Assembly (NCBI RefSeq): GCF_033406955.1
Contig: NZ_CP137734.1
Coordinates: 3,720,001-3,784,000, forward strand
DNA from: Streptomyces violaceoruber
Lineage (GTDB): Bacteria > Actinomycetota > Actinomycetes > Streptomycetales > Streptomycetaceae
Reading direction: 5' to 3'
DNA length: 64,000 nt
Shown here: one piece after another, positions 1 through 6,934 of the stretch
Numbering within the stretch: position 1 is the stretch's first letter
Layout of the letters: every line of letters starts with the position of its first letter
Position numbers and translations under genes: made by a program
The notes under the pieces: generated by a model
Database searches by the model: none
The model's input: the letters and a program-made list of their open reading frames with translations, nothing else
What the model was told of the DNA's origin: nothing

Positions 1-70
1 TGGCGGAACGCTGCTTCACCTGCCTGAAGCAGTGGCGATGTGGGCGTGACACATGGACGACAGCCCCTGG

Positions 71-796
71 CTAGGGGAGTTTGAGGAGCAGTTCGCTGAG
101 TTCGGTCGGCATGGTGATCATGCAGTCGTGGCCGGTGGGCAGCTCCCAGACCTGGGCGGCAGTGCCGTTGGGCTGGATCGGGGGGACGGGGCGACGGGTG
201 ATGCCCGTCGGCATGGCGCCGACATTGTGAATGTGCGTGCGCGGGATTGCGTCGGCAGCCGGGTTGCCCAGTCGCACCGGTTGCTGCAGACAGCGCACCG
301 GCTGGTCCGAGAGCATCCCGTGCAGCCAGGCGACGTCGGCCGGGTCCGTGACGCCGAACAGGCCCAAGGGCGCGGGCTGCTCGGGCATCGGCGGCACGCG
401 CCAGCCGCTCTCGGACTTCTCGGCGAGCTCGATCAGCCGCTGCGTCACGGGGTGGACGTCGACAGCGGACTCGCCGTCCTCCGGGACCATCGCGTCGAGG
501 TAGACCAGGTGCGCGATGCGTTCCGGAATCCGGTGGGCCGCGGAGGAGATCACCAGCCCCGCGTAGCTGTGGCCGACGAGTACGACGTCGCTGAGGTTCT
601 CCCCGGCGATCAGCCCGACCACGTCGTCGACGTGCGTGTCGAGACCCACCTCCGGACCGAGCAGGTGTGCCTTGTCGCCGTAGCCGGTCAGGGACGGCGC
701 GAACACCCGGTGCCCGGCGGCTTCCAGCAGCGGTACCACCCGCTCCCAGCACCGTCCGCTGTGCCAAGCGCCGTGTATCAGCAGAAATGTGGACAT
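71..796 (-). CDS. alpha/beta hydrolase
   Basis: This is a 241-residue cytoplasmic alpha/beta-fold hydrolase, probably an esterase or small-molecule hydrolase of unknown substrate. The protein opens with the strand and oxyanion-loop motif FLLIHGAWHSG and has the nucleophile elbow GHSYAG near residue 87, so the nucleophile is Ser. A catalytic Asp in YLDAMVPEDGE and a C-terminal His (PTGHDCM) complete a plausible triad. I chose the ATG at 794-796 because a GAAGGAAG ribosome site sits just upstream; an upstream in-frame start would add 14 residues unlike the family. It is divergent from an HxlR regulator gene with a perfect inverted repeat between them, so it is probably the target of that regulator. 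Family-level call is firm, substrate unknown. Confidence 0.88.
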   Translation of the reverse strand: MSTFLLIHGAWHSGRCWERVVPLLEAAGHRVFAPSLTGYGDKAHLLGPEVGLDTHVDDVVGLIAGENLSDVVLVGHSYAGLVISSAAHRIPERIAHLVYLDAMVPEDGESAVDVHPVTQRLIELAEKSESGWRVPPMPEQPAPLGLFGVTDPADVAWLHGMLSDQPVRCLQQPVRLGNPAADAIPRTHIHNVGAMPTGITRRPVPPIQPNGTAAQVWELPTGHDCMITMPTELSELLLKLP

Positions 797-879
797 CGAT
801 CTTCCTTCGCAGGAGCAGAAGAGCACGGTCACGCTCATGCCGCTGGTCCGCGGCTCTGGCGGTTACTTGTCGTGCCTCA

Positions 880-894
880 GTACTGTTTGAGTAC
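880..894. promoter_or_regulatory. probable HxlR operator (GTACT-N5-AGTAC)
   Basis: A perfect 5-bp inverted repeat, GTACTGTTTGAGTAC, lies between the divergent hydrolase and HxlR genes. Its TACT...AGTA arms resemble operators described for YodB/HxlR-type regulators in Bacillus. Assignment to the adjacent regulator is inference. Confidence 0.55.
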
Positions 895-970
895 CGTGAA
901 CATGCTGGTGCAGACGACGCGCCGCAGGCAATAAGGCACTTTTCGGTGCCTCGGTTCTCCGGAGGTAACC

Positions 971-1369
971 ATGGACGCGGCACCGAGCGATCCCCAGTCG
1001 GAGGCGCGGCCCGGCGACGCGTGCCGGACCCGGGTGGTGCTCGGCATCGTCGGAGACAAGTGGTCGCTGCTGGTCGTGCGCAATCTCAGGGATGGCCCGC
1101 GCCGCTTCACCGAGCTCAAGAGGGCCATCGACGGAATCAGTCAGCGCATGCTCACCGTGACGCTGCGCGGCCTGGAGCGCGACGGAATCCTGACCCGCAC
1201 CGTCCACAACGTGATGCCGCCACACGTGAGCTATGAGCTCACCGAGATGGGCAGCACCCTGCGCGAGGCCACCGCGCCTCTGCTCGAATGGAGCGTCGCG
1301 CACCTCGCCCGGATCGACGATGCCCGCGCCGCCTACGACGCCCGCACCGATCCACCGATGACCTCATAG
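971..1369 (+). CDS. HxlR-family winged-helix transcriptional regulator
   Basis: A 132-residue DNA-binding regulator of the HxlR/DUF24 family. A Cys at residue 18 precedes the helix containing GDKWSLLVVRNL, which is the family signature. The recognition helix region FTELKRAIDGISQRMLTVTLRGLERDGIL is at about residues 45-73, followed by a beta wing (SYELTEMG). A GGAGG ribosome site precedes the ATG by about 6 bases. Members of this family with the N-terminal Cys (YodB, HypR) sense quinones or reactive electrophiles through thiol chemistry; whether this one does is inference. It is divergent from an alpha/beta hydrolase and shares a palindromic operator with it, so autoregulation together with control of the hydrolase is likely. 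Confidence 0.92.
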   Translation: MDAAPSDPQSEARPGDACRTRVVLGIVGDKWSLLVVRNLRDGPRRFTELKRAIDGISQRMLTVTLRGLERDGILTRTVHNVMPPHVSYELTEMGSTLREATAPLLEWSVAHLARIDDARAAYDARTDPPMTS

Positions 1370-1407
1370 CGGGACGGCAAGCCGAGTGCCACCCACGGTG
1401 AAGACAC

Positions 1408-1422
1408 GGCCCAGCTAGGGCC
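1408..1422. terminator. weak hairpin between convergent genes
   Basis: GGCCC-AGCTA-GGGCC forms a 5-bp stem that overlaps the stop codon of the minus-strand PAS gene and lies 39 bases after the HxlR stop. It may be a weak bidirectional terminator; no U-tract is present. Confidence 0.25.
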
Positions 1423-2818
1423 TGTCCACCGCGCCGGCCAAGTCCAGCGCGGTCGCGATCCGCACCGCCACGTCCTCCGCGTACATCGCGTCCGGCCGCT
1501 CGAAGGCGCTGCGGCCCGCACCGCGCAGGAACGTGACGACGCCCAGTGTCCGGCCGCGGCTGCGCAGCACCGCGCACAGGCCGTGCACCGTGTCCTCCGG
1601 CCACTGGCGGGCCGTGGCCCACCGGCGCACCTGCTCGGCCGGGACCGCCCGCACTCCGGCGCTGGCCCGCACCGAGCCCGCCCGCTCCACGCACTGCACG
1701 GCGGGGTGCCCCTCGCCGTAGCGCACCGGCATCCCGGACGTCCCGGACGGCACGCTGGGCCCGGGCGCGCCGGACGGGGTGGCGGCGACCCGGACCAGCC
1801 GCACCTGCTCCGCTGCGTCGGTGTCCGACGTCGCGCCGCCCACCACGCGGTCGATCAGGGCGTGGTCGGCGAACCCGGCCAGCGCGAAGTCCAGGTGGAC
1901 GATCGCGGCCTCGGCCGGGTCCTCGCACTCGGCCGCGGCCCGCGCCGCCCGGTGCAGCTGGTTGGCCCGGAAGCGCAGCAGCGCCGCCTCCTGCTCGCCC
2001 TGCTTCGACTCCGTCACGTCCTGGAACAGCCAGCCGACGCCCAGCGGCACCGGCTCCTCCGCGAGCGGCGAGGCCAGCCGCACGAACCCGCTGCGCCAGC
2101 ACCGGCGCCGCTCCCCCTCGGGGGTGCGCAGGCTCACCCACACCTCGGCGGGCGCGGGCGGCGCGCCCTCGGCCAGGACGTGCGTCAGCGCGTTCTCCAG
2201 CTCCTCGACGCCCTGGGCGAGCAGGTCGCCGAGCGGCCTCCCCAGTACGGACGTGCGCCCGGCCCCGAGCGCCCGTGCCGCGTGCGCGTTGACCACGGCG
2301 GGCCGCAGGTCCGCGTCGACCAGGACGACACCCCAGCTCGCGTCCTCCAGCAGGGCCTCGCTCAGCGCGATGGACCGCTCCAGGTCGATCTGCGCGTGCA
2401 CCTCGCTGAACGCGCAGTACACCCCCGCGGGACGCCCGTCGGGGCCGCGCACCGCCGCGGACTGGGTGCGCACCAGCACCCGGCCGCCGTCCTTGGTCAG
2501 CAGCGCGAACTCGTTCACCTGACGGCCCGGCGCCCGCATGGCGGACAGCAGCCGGTCCTCCACCTCACCGGCGTCCGCGCTGCGCACGGCCCACCCCGCG
2601 AAGCCCTGCCGTCCCACGGCCTCGGCCGCGCTCCAGCCGAGGATCCGCTCCGCCTCGCGGTTCCAATGGGTCACGACCCCGTCCGCGTCGAAGGCGCACA
2701 GGGCCGCGTCCATGCCGTCGAGGAGCGCGGCCAACAGGTCCGCGCCGTCCCGCTCGGGCTGCTCCGGCTCGTCCGGCCCCAGCTCGTCGGTGGTCCCACT
2801 ACGCCGCGAAGCACTCAC
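1415..2818 (-). CDS. PAS-PAS-GAF sensory protein without an output domain
   Basis: A soluble protein of about 467 residues built from sensory modules. A first PAS domain (about residues 30-145) starts LLAALLDGMDAALCAFDADGVV and includes the typical NREAERILGWS helix. A second PAS (about 150-275) has WGVVLVDADLRPAVVN. A GAF-like domain fills the C-terminal third. No PP2C/SpoIIE phosphatase, HATPase, GGDEF or ANTAR domain follows, whereas many Streptomyces PAS-GAF proteins end in a PP2C phosphatase, so it may act by protein contact. I prefer the GTG at 2816-2818, preceded by AGGGGG; an ATG at 2876-2878 would add 20 residues but lacks a clear ribosome site. A 19-bp near-palindrome (TTCCCGCAAGTTCGCGGAA, 2910-2928) lies upstream and could be a regulator site. 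The RidA-GNAT gene is upstream in the same direction. Confidence 0.8.
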   Translation of the reverse strand: MSASRRSGTTDELGPDEPEQPERDGADLLAALLDGMDAALCAFDADGVVTHWNREAERILGWSAAEAVGRQGFAGWAVRSADAGEVEDRLLSAMRAPGRQVNEFALLTKDGGRVLVRTQSAAVRGPDGRPAGVYCAFSEVHAQIDLERSIALSEALLEDASWGVVLVDADLRPAVVNAHAARALGAGRTSVLGRPLGDLLAQGVEELENALTHVLAEGAPPAPAEVWVSLRTPEGERRRCWRSGFVRLASPLAEEPVPLGVGWLFQDVTESKQGEQEAALLRFRANQLHRAARAAAECEDPAEAAIVHLDFALAGFADHALIDRVVGGATSDTDAAEQVRLVRVAATPSGAPGPSVPSGTSGMPVRYGEGHPAVQCVERAGSVRASAGVRAVPAEQVRRWATARQWPEDTVHGLCAVLRSRGRTLGVVTFLRGAGRSAFERPDAMYAEDVAVRIATALDLAGAVDRP

Positions 2819-2983
2819 CTGGACCCCCTGCAGGCTGCGTCCGCCGTACGGTACGTCGGTTCGCTCACTGGCCTTCATTCAACTCGAACGTGATGCAGCA
2901 CACACCGAGTTCCCGCAAGTTCGCGGAAATCGTTGTACTGCGGAAACTCGGCATACGCCCCCGTCATGAAGGGGCGCGGCCGG

Positions 2984-3859
2984 TCATGCCGGGCGGGCCG
3001 CGGCGAGCCTCAGATCGACCCACTCGTCGTGCTCGCCGTCGAGCACGTACCGCTCCTTCTCCGCGAACCCGCGCGCCCCGGCGAACCGCAACCCGTCGGC
3101 GTTGGCCGCCAGCACCACGGTCTCCACCGCTTCGGCGCCCAGCACGCGCGCGTGTGCCAGCCCCTCCTCGTAGAGCGCCGTGCCGATGCCGCGCCCCCGG
3201 TACGCCGGCAGCGTGCGTGCGATCACGGTCGCGACCCGCTCCTCGCCGCCGGGCGGCCGCACGGTGGAGCAGCCGACGAGCACGTCTGCGAGGTAGGCGT
3301 TGGCCAGGCGGTTGCGTCCGGCGCGTTCCCGCGCCTCGTCCGGGGTCATGGCGGCCGGCGGCACGATCACGTTGTGCACGTGCCGCCACTCCTCGACCAT
3401 GGCGTCCCCGGCCACCGGCTCGATCCGCAGCGCCGGGCCCGCTCCGGTCGCGACCGCTCCCCGGCGCGCGTACACCTCGATCTCGATCCGCATCCGCTCG
3501 TCGGCGAGGCCGCACACCATCATCGTCGCGGCCGGCCGCACCTGCCCGAACGCCCGCCGCAGCACGGGCCAGCACGGTTCGAAGTCCTCCCGCGCGGGCA
3601 GCAGGTACCGCACCCGCACCACGTCCGCGAACGTGCAGCCCGCTTCCGCCAGCGCGGTTGCGATGTTGTGCAGGCACTGTTCGGCCTGCTCGACCACGTC
3701 CCCGGAGATCGTCATCGTCGCGTAGTCGAAGCCGGTCGTCCCGGACACGTGCACCCAGTCCCCGTCGACGACGGCGCGGGCGTACCCGATCCGCTCCTCG
3801 AACGTCGACCCGCTGACCACCGCCCGCCTGACGGGCGCCTCCCCCAGTCGTTTCGTCAT
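2984..3859 (-). CDS. RidA-family / GNAT acetyltransferase fusion protein
   Basis: A 291-residue two-domain protein. Residues about 10-133 form a RidA (YjgF/YER057c) domain: GDWVHVSGTTGFDY, CLHNIATALAEAG, VVRVRYLL and the C-terminal stretch RPAATMMVCGLADERMRIEIEVYA. Residues about 145-290 form a GNAT N-acetyltransferase domain with the acetyl-CoA pyrophosphate loop RGRGIGTAL at about 222-230. RidA proteins hydrolyse reactive 2-aminoacrylate and related enamines; the usual Arg that contacts the substrate carboxylate appears replaced in the RPAAT stretch, so activity may differ from canonical RidA. GNAT substrates cannot be predicted. The start ATG at 3857-3859 gives a full-length RidA domain. 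It is divergent from the small ORF/RNA unit at 3931-4173. Confidence 0.85.
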   Translation of the reverse strand: MTKRLGEAPVRRAVVSGSTFEERIGYARAVVDGDWVHVSGTTGFDYATMTISGDVVEQAEQCLHNIATALAEAGCTFADVVRVRYLLPAREDFEPCWPVLRRAFGQVRPAATMMVCGLADERMRIEIEVYARRGAVATGAGPALRIEPVAGDAMVEEWRHVHNVIVPPAAMTPDEARERAGRNRLANAYLADVLVGCSTVRPPGGEERVATVIARTLPAYRGRGIGTALYEEGLAHARVLGAEAVETVVLAANADGLRFAGARGFAEKERYVLDGEHDEWVDLRLAAARPA

Positions 3860-3930
3860 GAGCGAAACCGTAGGTGACCAGCGAAGACGCGTCCATGGGA
3901 GAGCGCCGAGGAATCCACCCGGAAATTCGA

Positions 3931-3959
3931 TTGATCGGTGGCCGACCGGTTTCTAGGGT
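3931..3959 (+). promoter_or_regulatory. vegetative-type promoter for the small ORF/RNA
   Basis: TTGATC (3931-3936) and TAGGGT (3954-3959) are separated by 17 bp, matching the Streptomyces principal sigma factor HrdB pattern. Transcription would start near 3966, 26 bases before the small ORF. No other plus-strand gene lies before the hairpin at 4111-4173, so the promoter appears dedicated to a short transcript. Confidence 0.6.
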
Positions 3960-3991
3960 GGTGCGTACACAGAAGGGAGGTGGTTCGGCAG

Positions 3992-4030
3992 ATGTATGAC
4001 ATCCGGACGCGTGAGGTGGCTGCGGGCTAG
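3992..4030 (+). CDS. 12-residue small ORF (MYDIRTREVAAG)
   Basis: ATG to TAG, 12 codons, encoding MYDIRTREVAAG. A strong GGGAGGTGG ribosome site ends about 9-11 bases before the ATG, better than that of most full genes in this window, which is the main reason to regard the ORF as translated. It sits 26 bases after a predicted transcription start and is followed by a chain of hairpins. The peptide has no signal or membrane segment. It could be a leader peptide sensing translation, a free peptide, or a chance ORF; I cannot assign a function. Confidence 0.45.
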   Translation: MYDIRTREVAAG

Positions 4031-4110
4031 CGGCCCGGCACCACACGGAGTGCGGCGCCGGACCAGCGCGTGACAGACGCGTGCAGCCGGCCCAATCCCA
4101 AGCAGTCACC

Positions 4111-4173
4111 CGACCCGCGAGTCGCCGGTACGTCCGGCCGGCTCCTCCACGGAGGAACCAGACTCGCGGGTCG
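4111..4173. terminator. 13-bp perfect stem-loop, probable bidirectional terminator
   Basis: CGACCCGCGAGTC (4111-4123) pairs perfectly with GACTCGCGGGTCG (4161-4173), with smaller stems inside the loop. It lies 18 bases after the citrate synthase stop (minus strand) and at the end of the predicted plus-strand small transcript, so it could stop both. There is no U-tract, which is common in Streptomyces. Confidence 0.6.
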
Positions 4174-4191
4174 CCTGCGTTTGCGGGGCGG

Positions 4192-5292
4192 TCAGCCCGC
4201 GATGTCGGCGTAGCCCTCGATCTCGCGCGGGTCGCGGGTGCCCGGCCCCGTGTAGCGGGCGGAGGGGCGGACCAGGCGGCCGGTGCGCTTCTGTTCCAGG
4301 ATGTGCGCGGACCAGCCCGCGGTGCGGGCGCAGGTGAACATCGAGGTGAACATGGGGGCCGGCACCTCGGCGAAGTCCAGCATGATGGCGGCCCAGAACT
4401 CGACGTTGGTGGCCAGCACCCGGTCGGGGCGGCGGGCGTGCAGCTCGGCCAGGGCGGCCTTCTCCAGGGCCTCGGCGACCTCGTAGCGCGGGGCGCCCAG
4501 TTCGCGGGCGGTGCGGCGCAGGACCCGGGCGCGCGGGTCCTCGGCGCGGTAGACGCGGTGGCCGAAGCCCATGAGGCGCTCGCCCGCGTCGAGGGTCTTC
4601 TTGACGTAGGCCTCGGCGTCGCCGGTGCGCTCGATCTCCTCGATCATGTGCAGGACGCGCGAGGGGGCGCCGCCGTGCAGCGGGCCGGACATGGCGCCCA
4701 CGGCCCCGGAGAGGGCGGCGGCCACGTCCGCGCCGGTGGAGGCGATGACGCGGGCGGTGAAGGTGGAGGCGTTCATGCCGTGCTCGGCCGCGGAGGTCCA
4801 GTAGGCGTCGACGGCGGCGACGTGCTTGGGGTCGGGCTCGCCGCGCCAGCGGATCATGAACCGTTCGACCACGGACTGGGCCTTGTCGATCTCGCGCTGC
4901 GGGACCATGGGCAGGCTCTGGCCGCGCGCGGACTGGGCGACGTAGGACAGGGCCATGACGGCGGCCCGGGCGAGGTCGTCGCGGGCCTGGGCGGCGTCGA
5001 TGTCCAGCAGGGGTTTGAGGCCCCAGGCGGGGGCGAGCATGGCGAGGGCGGACTGGACGTCGACCCTGATGTCGCCGGAGTGCACGGGGATGGGGAAGGG
5101 CTCGGCGGGCGGCAGGCCGGGGTTGAAGGCCCCGTCGACGAGCAGGCCCCAGACGTTGCCGAAGGAGACGTGCCCGACCAGGTCCTCGATGTCGACGCCG
5201 CGGTAGCGAAGGGCGCCGCCCTCCTTGTCGGGTTCGGCGATCTCCGTCTCGAACGCGACGACTCCCTCTAGCCCGGGTACGAAGTCGGACAT
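4192..5292 (-). CDS. citrate synthase / 2-methylcitrate synthase family protein
   Basis: A 366-residue enzyme that condenses acetyl-CoA with oxaloacetate (or propionyl-CoA in methylcitrate synthases). The active-site segments are present: GPLHGGAPSR (catalytic His) at about 221, GFGHRVYRAEDPRARV with the second His at about 256, and MFTSMFTCARTAGWSAHILEQ containing substrate-binding Arg near residue 325. Length and motifs fit type II citrate synthase. The ATG at 5290-5292 is chosen because GAGGAGC lies 7 bases upstream; a longer in-frame extension to 5397 looks non-coding. Streptomyces genomes hold several paralogues, and this one (sequence ending YADIAG) may be the secondary form rather than the main CitA. 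It is divergent from pdxH and followed by a strong stem-loop. Confidence 0.9.
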   Translation of the reverse strand: MSDFVPGLEGVVAFETEIAEPDKEGGALRYRGVDIEDLVGHVSFGNVWGLLVDGAFNPGLPPAEPFPIPVHSGDIRVDVQSALAMLAPAWGLKPLLDIDAAQARDDLARAAVMALSYVAQSARGQSLPMVPQREIDKAQSVVERFMIRWRGEPDPKHVAAVDAYWTSAAEHGMNASTFTARVIASTGADVAAALSGAVGAMSGPLHGGAPSRVLHMIEEIERTGDAEAYVKKTLDAGERLMGFGHRVYRAEDPRARVLRRTARELGAPRYEVAEALEKAALAELHARRPDRVLATNVEFWAAIMLDFAEVPAPMFTSMFTCARTAGWSAHILEQKRTGRLVRPSARYTGPGTRDPREIEGYADIAG

Positions 5293-5519
5293 CAGGCGGC
5301 TCCTCGTGATCAGTGGTGTACGGCGACCTGTGCGGAGACGGTGCGGCGCCTCCATGGATCCACGGTCGTGTGCCCGACTCGCGGTCCCGGCGGTCACCCC
5401 TGTGATGCCCCGTACGGCCGTCGGTCATCCGGCCGGAGCGGGACCAAGCACCATATCCCCGGGTGCCCCGTTTGGGGAGTGCCTACGGCACTGAGTGCCA
5501 CCGGGTCGGCCCGCTCCGT

Positions 5520-5569
5520 GCCGTACTCGTCCCGGTGCCCGGACGGCCGGGCGCCGGGACGAGTACGGC
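5520..5569. promoter_or_regulatory. 50-bp near-perfect palindrome before pdxH
   Basis: The arms GCCGTACTCGTCCCGG (5520-5535) and CCGGGACGAGTACGGC (5554-5569) are perfect complements, and the centre (TGCCCGG-ACGG-CCGGGCG) pairs with one G:T wobble. The palindrome ends 12 bases before the pdxH GTG, so it could be a very stable 5'-leader hairpin or a large operator. A smaller repeat GTGCC-TAC-GGCAC (5479-5491) lies just upstream. Confidence 0.6.
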
Positions 5570-5581
5570 AGGATGGGCGGC

Positions 5582-6277
5582 GTGACCGATCGCGATGCCG
5601 ATTCCGCCGTCCCCACCGCCGACCCCGTCCCCTTCGATCTCGCCTCGATGCGCAAGCAGTACCGGGCCGAGGGGCTGTCCGAGACCGAGCTGGCGGCGAC
5701 GCCCGTCGAGCAGTTCGCGCGCTGGTTCAAGCAGGCGGCGACGGACGGCGGGCTGTTCGAGCCGAACGCCATGGTGGTCTCCACGGCGGACCCGGAGGGG
5801 CGGCCCAGCTCCCGCACGGTGCTGCTGAAGCACTTCGACGAGCAGGGGTTCGTCTTCTACACCAACTACGACTCCCGCAAGGCGCGCGAGCTGGACGCGA
5901 ACCCGCACGTGTCGCTGCTGTTCCCCTGGCATCCGATGGCCCGGCAGGTCGTGGTCACGGGCGTCGCCCGTCGCACCGGGCGGGACGAGACCGCCGCGTA
6001 CTTCCGGACCCGGCCGCACGGCTCCCAGCTGGGTGCCTGGGCGAGCGTCCAGTCGTCGGTGGTGGCGGACCGACGTGCCCTGGACGGTGCGTACGCGGAG
6101 CTGGCGGCGCGCTATCCGGAGGGCGAGCAGGTGCCGGTGCCGCCGCACTGGGGCGGGTTCCGGGTGGTGCCGGATGCGGTGGAGTTCTGGCAGGGCCGGG
6201 AGAACCGGCTGCACGACCGGCTGCGGTACGTGGCGGAGGGCGGCGGGGGCTGGCGGGTGGAGCGGCTGAGCCCGTGA
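5582..6277 (+). CDS. pdxH: pyridoxamine 5'-phosphate oxidase
   Basis: A 231-residue flavin enzyme that oxidises pyridoxamine or pyridoxine 5'-phosphate to pyridoxal 5'-phosphate in the vitamin B6 salvage pathway. FMN-binding segments [33 protein letters not shown] and the [16 protein letters not shown] strand are present, as is the C-terminal family signature, with [17 protein letters not shown] and a final RL (WRVERLSP). I chose the GTG at 5582 (VTDRDADS) because upstream codons overlap the large palindrome; an ATG at 5573 is an alternative. It is divergent from the citrate synthase gene. PLP made here would serve enzymes such as SerC, encoded 23 kb away. Confidence 0.93.
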
Positions 6278-6295
6278 CGCGTCCGGGCGCCGCGC

Positions 6296-6883
6296 CTACA
6301 GCTTGCCCCAGAGGTACGCCGTGCGGTGGCCGTCGAGGACGGCGGCCAGACGGGCGCGGAAGTCGTCGCTGAGTTCGGGCCAGTTCCAGAACTCCAGGCC
6401 GAGACGGCCGACCGCCAGCCGGTCGTCGGTCCAGAGCCACTCGCTCAGCGGGACGTCGCGGGCGCAGGCGGGACAGGTCACGTCGGCGTGCCCGGTGTCC
6501 TGCCAGTCGGTGATCGCCTCCGAGAAGCGGGGCCAGACACCCTCCCCCTCGTCTTCCTCCTCGCCCTCGTCCGACAGGTCCGTGGTGGTCCGGCAGCGGG
6601 GGCAGGTGACGGCCTCGGGCTCGTCCTGGCCGCTGTCGAAGACGGTGGGGCCGGTGTGCACGGCGAGCCCGTCGAACGGTTCCCCGTCGGGGTCGTCGTC
6701 GGCCACCGCCCGGCTCCAGTGGGGTCCGGGCGGGTGTCCGAGGGGCTGCCCGAGGACGCAGACCTCGCGGTCGGCGAGGACGATGCCCTCGCTCACCAGC
6801 CACGCGACCGCGCGCTCGGCGAGTTCCGCCGCCCCCGCCTCGTCGGCGTCGAGGTCGACGATCGTCTGGAAGTAGTCACCCAT
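6296..6883 (-). CDS. hypothetical protein with two CXXC zinc-ribbon pairs
   Basis: A 195-residue soluble acidic protein. Two Cys pairs, CPRC (about residue 93) and CPAC (about 136), are spaced as in a zinc ribbon interrupted by an acidic low-complexity stretch (DEGEEEDEGEG). The N-terminus MGDYFQTIVDLDADEAGAAEL and the C-terminal VLDGHRTAYLWGKL are well-formed folded segments with good Streptomyces codon bias. I picked the ATG at 6881-6883; an upstream ATG would add 8 unlikely residues. It is convergent with pdxH, and lies downstream of the TetR gene in the same direction. Function is unknown; it resembles conserved actinobacterial hypothetical proteins. Confidence 0.75.
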   Translation of the reverse strand: MGDYFQTIVDLDADEAGAAELAERAVAWLVSEGIVLADREVCVLGQPLGHPPGPHWSRAVADDDPDGEPFDGLAVHTGPTVFDSGQDEPEAVTCPRCRTTTDLSDEGEEEDEGEGVWPRFSEAITDWQDTGHADVTCPACARDVPLSEWLWTDDRLAVGRLGLEFWNWPELSDDFRARLAAVLDGHRTAYLWGKL

Positions 6884-6934
6884 GGCCGGGACAGTAGCGG
6901 CGGGCACCGACAGTGCCCCGGTGCCGGACGCCGG

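Larger units (their letters stand above)
3966..4175 (+). ncRNA. candidate structured short transcript (about 210 nt) encoding a 12-residue peptide
   Basis: Downstream of a good promoter, the predicted RNA contains a strong ribosome site, a 12-codon ORF and then a run of possible hairpins: CCGGC/GCCGG around 4034-4060 with an inner GCAC/GTGC, CGCGT-GACAG-ACGCG near 4065, and a 13-bp perfect stem at 4111-4123/4161-4173. No larger gene follows on this strand. The layout resembles a leader/attenuator with no downstream gene, or a dual-function small RNA. I do not recognise a known RNA family. Boundaries are inferred from the promoter and final stem. Confidence 0.45.

Noticed and set aside
3992..4173. 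A known riboswitch controlling the citrate synthase
   Set aside because: The structured region is on the opposite strand and at the 3' end of that gene, so it cannot be its leader. It matched no riboswitch architecture I know.
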